DNA from: Desulfuromonadales bacterium
Lineage (GTDB): Bacteria > Desulfobacterota > Desulfuromonadia > Desulfuromonadales > UBA2294
Direction: 5' to 3'
Length of the DNA: 10,876 nt
Assembly (NCBI GenBank): GCA_030591795.1
Contig: JAUVAJ010000019.1
Coordinates: 1 to 10,876 of the forward strand
The notes under the pieces were generated by a model. It made no database searches. It was given only the letters and a program-made list of their open reading frames with translations, and had not been told where the DNA came from. Shown here piece after piece: positions 6,531 to 10,876 of this stretch. Made by a program: the position numbers and the translations under genes. How positions within the stretch are numbered: the first letter of the stretch is position 1; each line of letters starts with the position of its first letter.

Positions 6531-7268
6531 TCAGTAAGCCTGAATGATCTCATCGTATGCTTTGGTTGTTTTAAACTTTTGCAGTTGTTTGTTGAACTGA
6601 TTGACGAAATCCTGATTGACTCTCTTTTTAGAGAATCCGATAAACAGTGGTTTGATGGTAACCGGTGGATCAAGAAAGCGAATTTTATCTGTCGCATCCA
6701 TCTTTTTAGCGGAATAAGTAACGACTTTCGAGTTGCCAATGCCTAATTCAATCCGTTTATTCTGGACAAGCAGAATGAGTTGTTTTGGGTCATGGGCAAT
6801 TGTTTTGTCGGTGAAGTCTGTATTGTCAAATTCCTTTCCATAGCTGTACTTGTCTATGACCCCAATTTTATGATTGATAACGTCAGTAAGCTTTCCAGAA
6901 TATTTGATGGTATTGGAACTAGAGGTAAAGAAACGGTTAGCTTCATCAATCAGTCCCGTTTCAGGAAAGGTGAGAAACTGCTCCCGTTCGTCAGTTTTGA
7001 ATAACGGCATTACGGCATCAACCTTGCCCATTTTTCCATATTTGATCATACGCTTCCATGGATAGCTGTCGTATTGAACAGAGATGTTCATAGACTGCGC
7101 TACCTGATTGACGATATCGATACAGATTCCGGTGGGCTGATTGTTTTCATCAAAGAAATAAAAAGGCGGATAGCCAGAACTAAGGCCAATATGGAGTTGC
7201 GTTACCTCAGCATAAGCGGGGCAGGAAATTGCGAAAAAACTGACAAAAATGACAAGTGCTTTTTTCAT
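6531..7268 (-). CDS. Periplasmic solute-binding protein, family 3 (first gene of signalling operon)
   Basis: Secreted binding protein of 245 residues, amino-acid-type family 3. The start at 7268 has AAGGA six bases upstream. The signal peptide is residues 1-20 with cleavage after P-A-Y-A; the Cys at 16 lacks a good lipobox, so signal peptidase I is more likely. The mature protein opens with the family signature G-Y-P-P-F-Y-F-F-D-E-N, then Q-P-T-G-I-C-I-D-I-V, P-W-K-R-M, and D-A-V-M-P-L-F-K-T-D-E-R, as in polar amino-acid and related binding proteins. It is related in family to the next gene (gap about 50-100 bases depending on that gene's start), but the two differ in sequence. With no transporter components present, it may present a ligand to the kinase encoded at 3790-5613; this is inference. 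The copy-B repeat lies about 98 bases upstream. Confidence 0.85.
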   Translation of the reverse strand: MKKALVIFVSFFAISCPAYAEVTQLHIGLSSGYPPFYFFDENNQPTGICIDIVNQVAQSMNISVQYDSYPWKRMIKYGKMGKVDAVMPLFKTDEREQFLTFPETGLIDEANRFFTSSSNTIKYSGKLTDVINHKIGVIDKYSYGKEFDNTDFTDKTIAHDPKQLILLVQNKRIELGIGNSKVVTYSAKKMDATDKIRFLDPPVTIKPLFIGFSKKRVNQDFVNQFNKQLQKFKTTKAYDEIIQAY

Positions 7269-7365
7269 ATGGTTTCCTTCAGTTAACTAAAGTATCCCGA
7301 ACCACAAAAGCAACTAAGCAGACTACCTAAGAATCCAGTCATCTCGACCAGTATTGTTACTAATT

Positions 7366-7505
7366 TTGAGTTTTAAGAACGATTTTCAAGCAGGCAGAGA
7401 GTTTTATTTTTGCGAGAGAATATTTACTATTTATCCTCTCACATTGTTTTGATGTAGTCAATTTTGAAGAAACGCATGTTTATTGCTAACCCTGACTTAT
7501 TAGAA
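7366..7505 (-). repeat. 140-base intergenic repeat, copy B
   Basis: Partner of 3499-3638 in direct orientation, about 73 % identical with no gaps by hand count; the 17-base identical core is at 7433-7449. It sits between the 3' end of the TVP38-type gene and the start of the first binding-protein gene. The remaining bases 7269-7365 presumably contain the operon promoter, but I see no convincing -35/-10 pair there, and no riboswitch-like motif as found next to copy A. Confidence 0.75.
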
Positions 7506-7525
7506 ATTGCCAGCAAGGCGGCCCA

Positions 7526-8197
7526 TTATTTCGCCACCTGCCCCGCTCTCTCTTTAAGTTGCAGGTGTCGTGCTAGACCAAAGCCAAGCAGCATAAAAAA
7601 GACCGATAGAAACAAAACCGACAGTCGATGATCAACCTCTGGTGCGGCGATCCCACCGAGCAGAACAAACCCGATCAAGGCGGGCAGAATGCCAATAAAA
7701 GTACCGATCGCATAATCGCGCTGCCGCACAGCCGTCAATCCGCAGCCGAAGTTTACCGCATCAAATGGCAACATGATCAAGCGCATGGTCATAACAGCGA
7801 CAATACCGTTCTGTCTGAGCTTTGTGTCCCAGCGATTCATCATCTTGGTCGAATGCGCCTCGACGGATTCTCGCCCGAACCAGCGCGACAGGGAAAACCC
7901 GAGGTTGGCGCTGGCATTTTCGCCGATGATCGTAAACAGCGTGCCGAGCCAGGGGCCAAAAATGAGTCCGGATGCAATGGTCAAAAGTGTCGCCGGCAAC
8001 AAAATCAACGGGCGCACTGCGTACAACACGATATAGATGAGGGCGGCCTGGAACAACCCGACCTCATCCAGCCACTGCTTGAGCAACATCGGGATATCGG
8101 TCAAAGCGTATTGCGATTGCAACCAGAGGGTGAGAGCGAAGAGAAACAGACCGAGCCAGAGGATGCCACAGGTCAACTTTAAAGGACTGATAGCCAT
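7526..8197 (-). CDS. TVP38/TMEM64-family (VTT/DedA superfamily) membrane protein
   Basis: Polytopic inner-membrane protein of 223 residues. TM segments are near residues 10-27, 48-90, 127-150, 160-182 and 190-208. The VTT (SNARE-associated, PF09335) core is seen as R-P-L-I-L-L-P-A about 62-69, G-L-I-F-G-P-W-L-G 77-85, and R-L-I-M-L-P-F-D-A-V-N-F 139-150 followed by G-C-G-L. These are the re-entrant-loop motifs of the DedA/VTT superfamily, whose characterised members act as lipid scramblases or flippases in membrane homeostasis; the substrate here is unknown. It starts 33 bases after the exonuclease stop with no terminator between, so the two are probably co-transcribed. AAGAAGG lies upstream of the ATG. 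No strong terminator is visible downstream. Confidence 0.85.
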   Translation of the reverse strand: MAISPLKLTCGILWLGLFLFALTLWLQSQYALTDIPMLLKQWLDEVGLFQAALIYIVLYAVRPLILLPATLLTIASGLIFGPWLGTLFTIIGENASANLGFSLSRWFGRESVEAHSTKMMNRWDTKLRQNGIVAVMTMRLIMLPFDAVNFGCGLTAVRQRDYAIGTFIGILPALIGFVLLGGIAAPEVDHRLSVLFLSVFFMLLGFGLARHLQLKERAGQVAK

Positions 8198-8230
8198 CCT
8201 GATTTTGCCCTTCTTGTCTTTTTACTTGGC

Positions 8231-8896
8231 CTAAAAATCAAACAACTTACCCTGCTCACCAAGCTGTAGCGGCGTGCCGCCCCGCTCGACAATCTGCTTG
8301 GCCGAAAGCCACAGGTTGCGCGTCAGCTCGATATCGTATTGAGCATCATGCAGACGGCTCTCGTCGATCTCGATTCCGGCATAGGCGGCGACGGTCATCA
8401 GCTTGAAGTTGGTCAACTCCGAGCGGACCGGTTGCAGGATTTGCGCCCAGAGCAGCATGACATCGAGGCAGGGATACCAGAACCAGCTGCCGAAATAGCG
8501 ATCGTTGTTCTTTTCCCAGAACTTGCGCATAAACGGCATATCAAAGCTGTGCGCATTGTAGCCGACAAACTGAAACTTGTCGGTCTTGTCAAATTTGTTA
8601 ACGTGCCGACCGAGCATCTCGACCAGTTGTTTGTAGACCGTCTGCGGATCTGCGAACGGTTGTCCCTCCACCTGCAGGCAGTTAGGATCACTATCCGGCA
8701 GGAACTGCCGCCGGTCGATACCGGTCACCTCGAGCGCCGCATCCTCGATCCGGTCGGTCGGATAAGGGCGCACATAGTAATCAAAATATTCGCTGACGCT
8801 GTCGCCGATCTGCACGCAGCCGGAAATCTGGGTGACGCCGTTGCATTCCGGGTCGACGCCAGTTGTTTCAACATCGATAAATACCAGCTTTTGCAT
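8231..8896 (-). CDS. DEDDh 3'-5' exonuclease (DnaQ/RNase T superfamily)
   Basis: Cytoplasmic nuclease of 221 residues that should remove nucleotides from 3' ends using two metal ions. All five catalytic residues are visible: Asp8 and Glu10 in F-I-D-V-E-T-T-G, Asp119 in N-A-H-S-F-D-M-P, and His183 and Asp188 in H-D-A-Q-Y-D. I chose the ATG at 8896 because AAAGGA precedes it by 10 bases; the frame also opens at a TTG at 8917, but that would lie upstream of this site. The protein has the exonuclease domain only, with no polymerase or helicase fusion, so it is a stand-alone proofreading- or RNase-T-like enzyme. DNA versus RNA as substrate cannot be told from the sequence. It is the first gene of a two-gene unit with the TVP38-type gene. 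Confidence 0.9.
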   Translation of the reverse strand: MQKLVFIDVETTGVDPECNGVTQISGCVQIGDSVSEYFDYYVRPYPTDRIEDAALEVTGIDRRQFLPDSDPNCLQVEGQPFADPQTVYKQLVEMLGRHVNKFDKTDKFQFVGYNAHSFDMPFMRKFWEKNNDRYFGSWFWYPCLDVMLLWAQILQPVRSELTNFKLMTVAAYAGIEIDESRLHDAQYDIELTRNLWLSAKQIVERGGTPLQLGEQGKLFDF

Positions 8897-8937
8897 ACTT
8901 AATACATCCTTTGCCAAAGGTGATAATCCATGAGCCT

Positions 8938-8966
8938 ATTCTAGCAATATTAAACCACTACGTCAC
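8938..8966 (-). promoter_or_regulatory. Candidate sigma-70 promoter for the exonuclease gene
   Basis: On the - strand, -35 GTGACG (8966-8961) and -10 TAGAAT (8943-8938) are separated by 17 bases, about 40 bases before the chosen ATG. The -35 is a weak match. It lies after the preceding gene's terminator, where a promoter is needed. Confidence 0.4.
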
Positions 8967-9009
8967 TGCTATAGTCTGGGGATAACCGCCGACGACCGTT
9001 TTGCATTAA

Positions 9010-9040
9010 AAAAGCCGCCCTGCAATGCAGAGCGGCTTTT
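9010..9040 (-). terminator. Strong rho-independent terminator after the methyltransferase-family gene
   Basis: GCCGC (9014-9018) pairs with GCGGC (9032-9036); the stem continues as CTGC/GCAG after one C-A mismatch and closes on a 3-base loop. On the - strand six T follow, and on the + strand four T, so it could work both ways. It starts about 20 bases past the stop codon at 9061, so its main role is to end that gene's transcript. Confidence 0.9.
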
Positions 9041-9060
9041 GGATAGGAACATGGAGTGAC

Positions 9061-9669
9061 TCAATAAAAGGTAAAATAAGTCGGCATGATTTCCAGCACG
9101 CGTAATTCCTTGAGAATTTCCAACACCCCGAGAATCCAGATAAACCAGATCGCATCAAGAATGTGTTTACGATAGATAATCGGCTTAACTTCATATTCCT
9201 GCGGTTCGGCCAAGGCGGAAAAATTGGGGAAGAAGCGTGGGGTTTTGTTGAAATAGGCATCATAATCGGCGCTGTGCAGTTTCAGCAGCTTCGCCTCTTC
9301 ACTCTTGATGACCATCGGATAATAGATCGCAAAGCCGATCAGCATAACCAGGGTGAAAAAGAAGGTCTCGGTGACCAGACCGATGCCGACCGCGCCGAGA
9401 AAGCTGAATAAATAAAGGGGATTACGGGTCATCGAGTATGGCCCCTCGGTGATCAACTTATTGGTCTTGTAGCCGGCGATGTACAGCGAACACCACATCC
9501 GGCCGAGTGAAGCGACACCGACCAGCATCGCCCCGAGACAGAACAGGATCGAGCCGAACAACGGCACATCGACCTGCCAATGGCTGCCGGAGACCAGAAT
9601 CAGGCCGATCAGGGCAACGGCAAACACCCTGGAGATAGCGATACGCATACGCTCGATAGAATTCTTCAT
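9061..9669 (-). CDS. Isoprenylcysteine carboxyl methyltransferase (ICMT)-family membrane protein
   Basis: Integral membrane protein of 202 residues, a SAM-dependent methyltransferase by family. Hydrophobic segments are near 11-28, 34-54, 84-120 (a hairpin) and 168-186. The family signature is G-P-Y-S-M-T-R-N-P-L-Y 76-86, followed by E-E-A-K-L 124-128 and D-Y-D-A-Y-F 135-140, which form the SAM-binding end of ICMT/PEMT-type enzymes. Bacterial members have no prenylated protein substrate and most are uncharacterised; lipid or small-molecule methylation is possible. I chose the ATG at 9669, nine bases after AAAGGA; an in-frame ATG at 9675 is only three bases from it. It is a single-gene unit, with a candidate promoter at 9740-9768 and a terminator at 9010-9040. 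The C-terminal 45 residues beyond the core add one more TM helix. Confidence 0.8.
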   Translation of the reverse strand: MKNSIERMRIAISRVFAVALIGLILVSGSHWQVDVPLFGSILFCLGAMLVGVASLGRMWCSLYIAGYKTNKLITEGPYSMTRNPLYLFSFLGAVGIGLVTETFFFTLVMLIGFAIYYPMVIKSEEAKLLKLHSADYDAYFNKTPRFFPNFSALAEPQEYEVKPIIYRKHILDAIWFIWILGVLEILKELRVLEIMPTYFTFY

Positions 9670-9739
9670 TTGCATTCATCCTTTCAGAAGTAATCGGGCA
9701 ACAACTTTTGCAACCGCAGACTACATCCGGCAAAACGGG

Positions 9740-9768
9740 AAAATAGCATCGCTCGACGCCGACGCCAA
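9740..9768 (-). promoter_or_regulatory. Candidate sigma-70 promoter for the ICMT-family gene
   Basis: On the - strand, -35 TTGGCG (9768-9763) and -10 TATTTT (9745-9740) are separated by 17 bases, with transcription expected near 9733, about 60 bases before the start codon. No terminator is seen between the isomerase-like gene's stop (9797) and this site, so read-through from the upstream genes is also possible. Confidence 0.45.
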
Positions 9769-9796
9769 GTGGAATCGTCGCAAACGCGTAAAAATT

Positions 9797-10570
9797 TCAG
9801 CGCGGTAGATACTGCAACAGGTTTTGCAATGAACGCTCCGCCTCTTCTGGCGAGCGGGCCTCCAGCGTCATCGACGGTGGCTCCGGCAACGTCGCAACCA
9901 GACGAAACAGCTGGGCGAAGTCGATATCCCCTTCACCGACCGGCAAGTGATCGTCACCGGCTCCGGTATTATCGTGCAGGTGGAGATGGATGGTGCGGGC
10001 CGCCAGAGCAGCAAACCAGTCATCCAGCGTCCGGTCGGAAAACAGGCGCCAGTGACCGGCATCGAAGCAGTGGCCAAACAACGGTGAATCGATACTGTCG
10101 AGCAATTGAATCAGGGTGTCCGGCACGGTTTCGTATATATTTTCCAAAGCCAGTCGTAGCTCAAACTGCTCGGCCAGCTCGATGATCGGCGGCCAGAATT
10201 CCAGTGACGCGTCGAGCCAGAGCTGGTCTTTGCCGCCGTACTTCCAGTACTCGTAGCCGGGATGAAACACCACCAGTTTGGCGCCGAGACGATCAGCGGC
10301 AGCCAGTGTCTGCCGGTAGCGGATTGCTGTCGCTTCGAAAACGTACGGCTCCAGGGCACCCGGATTCAGGTCGAAAAACGGCGCATGCACCGTCAATGAC
10401 AACCCGGCCTCGCGAAAACTGTCAGCCGCCAGCTCGATCAGTTGCGGATCAAGCGTATCCAGATCCTGACCCTTGAAGGCGATCTCGGCATTGTACCGCT
10501 TGGTCAAAAAATCGTCGAGACGACTGGCCAGTTGCCGGTACGGCAGATGGACATGCAACAAATCAGACAT
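9797..10570 (-). CDS. Sugar phosphate isomerase/epimerase-like TIM-barrel protein (AP_endonuc_2 family)
   Basis: Cytoplasmic protein of 257 residues with the xylose-isomerase-like TIM-barrel fold (PF01261). The metal-site pattern is present: H62 in V-H-A-P-F, H103 in F-H-P-G-Y, E143 in A-L-E-N-I-Y, D170 and H173 in C-F-D-A-G-H-W, H197/H199 in H-L-H-L-H-D, and E237 in T-L-E-A-R. Family members include hydroxypyruvate isomerase, tagatose/xylose epimerases and endonuclease IV. Length and motifs favour the isomerase/epimerase branch, but the substrate cannot be read off. The start at 10570 overlaps the preceding gene's stop by 8 bases (ATGTCTGA), and its AGGGGGG ribosome site lies inside that gene, so translation is likely coupled. 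Confidence 0.85.
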   Translation of the reverse strand: MSDLLHVHLPYRQLASRLDDFLTKRYNAEIAFKGQDLDTLDPQLIELAADSFREAGLSLTVHAPFFDLNPGALEPYVFEATAIRYRQTLAAADRLGAKLVVFHPGYEYWKYGGKDQLWLDASLEFWPPIIELAEQFELRLALENIYETVPDTLIQLLDSIDSPLFGHCFDAGHWRLFSDRTLDDWFAALAARTIHLHLHDNTGAGDDHLPVGEGDIDFAQLFRLVATLPEPPSMTLEARSPEEAERSLQNLLQYLPR

Positions 10571-10876
10571 GCGCCCCCCTGCTGAGTGCCACCTTCTCCA
10601 GACGCTCGACCGCCGACTGTTCGCCCAGGGTGATCAAAATATCACCCGCCTCGATCTTGGTAGTCGGCTCCGGATTGAACAACATCTGGCCGTCACCTTT
10701 TTTGATGCCGACGATGATAACGCCGAATTCCTTGCGAATCCCGGATGTAATCAGGGTTTTGTTGGCCAGACTGGAATCGACGGCGACCCGGCTCTCCTCG
10801 ATCTGCAGCTCAAAGTTTTTACCGGCGGTGGCAATCTCGATAAAATCGACCACCGACGGCCGTAAAATCGCCTGCG
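10563..10876 (-). CDS. TrkA-C-containing potassium channel/uptake protein, C-terminal part (truncated by window edge)
   Basis: The last 104 residues of a longer protein; the frame stays open to the window edge, so the true start lies beyond 10876 (the GTG at 10853 is internal). The first visible residues, Q-A-I-L-R-P-S-V-V-D-F, are typical of the end of a TrkA-N (RCK) domain. They are followed by a TrkA-C domain: an E-E-S-R-V strand, a V-I-I-V-G-I-K-K strand, F-N-P-E-P, and I-E-A-G-D-I-L-I-T-L-G-E. Such domains gate bacterial K+ channels (Kch/MthK type) or Trk uptake systems by binding nucleotides or c-di-AMP. Which of these it is depends on whether an ion-channel domain lies upstream. It overlaps the next gene by 8 bases. 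Confidence 0.85.
   Translation of the reverse strand, partial: QAILRPSVVDFIEIATAGKNFELQIEESRVAVDSSLANKTLITSGIRKEFGVIIVGIKKGDGQMLFNPEPTTKIEAGDILITLGEQSAVERLEKVALSRGAHV

Noticed and set aside
6417..6746. 109-residue frame on the + strand across the binding-protein junction
   Set aside because: It is antisense to the C-terminus of one binding-protein gene and the signal peptide of the next, with no recognisable motif or ribosome site.
7269..7365. Second riboswitch upstream of the first binding-protein gene
   Set aside because: The GCAAAGC core and GNRA hairpin found in the other leader are both absent here.
8339..8902. 187-residue frame on the + strand
   Set aside because: It is a shadow of the exonuclease gene, whose catalytic residues are all intact on the other strand.
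9769..10185. 138-residue frame on the + strand, and others at 10204-10476 and 10473-10865
   Set aside because: These are GC-rich shadows of the isomerase-like and TrkA-C genes, Arg/Pro/Ser-rich, with no domain signature.

Overview
The window reads as chromosomal DNA of a Gram-negative bacterium. It encodes an outer-membrane-type lipoprotein, periplasmic solute-binding proteins and two membrane histidine kinases. The mix of a probable cyclic-di-GMP-I (GEMM) riboswitch, many sensor kinases, a beta-helix lipoprotein and a TrkA-type channel subunit would suit a Desulfuromonadales/Geobacter-like deltaproteobacterium. That placement is inference; no phylogenetic marker is present.

Layout. Bases 24-1841 (+) encode a lipoprotein built around seven near-identical NITASGN coils of a right-handed beta-helix. 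Bases 1842-2312 hold no gene but several short inverted repeats and one spaced direct repeat. Everything from 2313 to the end is transcribed leftward (- strand). In transcription order from the right edge these are: the C-terminal end of a TrkA-type potassium-channel/uptake protein (10563-10876, cut by the window edge), overlapping by 8 bases a sugar-phosphate-isomerase-like TIM barrel (9797-10570); an isoprenylcysteine-methyltransferase-family membrane protein (9061-9669) with its own terminator; a DEDDh 3'-5' exonuclease (8231-8896) followed by a TVP38/TMEM64-family membrane protein (7526-8197); then an AT-richer signalling block of two periplasmic solute-binding proteins (6531-7268 and 5687-6433) and a PAS/HAMP histidine kinase (3790-5613), closed by a terminator at 3633-3670; and last a small two-helix membrane histidine kinase (2313-3284).

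The signalling block is the most interesting part. Two family-3 binding proteins without any permease precede a membrane kinase in one apparent operon, which suggests ligand sensing rather than uptake. The second kinase has its own leader, containing what I read as a diverged c-di-GMP-I aptamer with a compensated closing helix and an overlapping alternative hairpin. A 140-base intergenic element occurs twice in the same orientation (3499-3638 and 7366-7505), aligns without gaps at about 73 % identity by hand count, and brackets the binding-protein/kinase operon. No response regulator is encoded in the window for either kinase.
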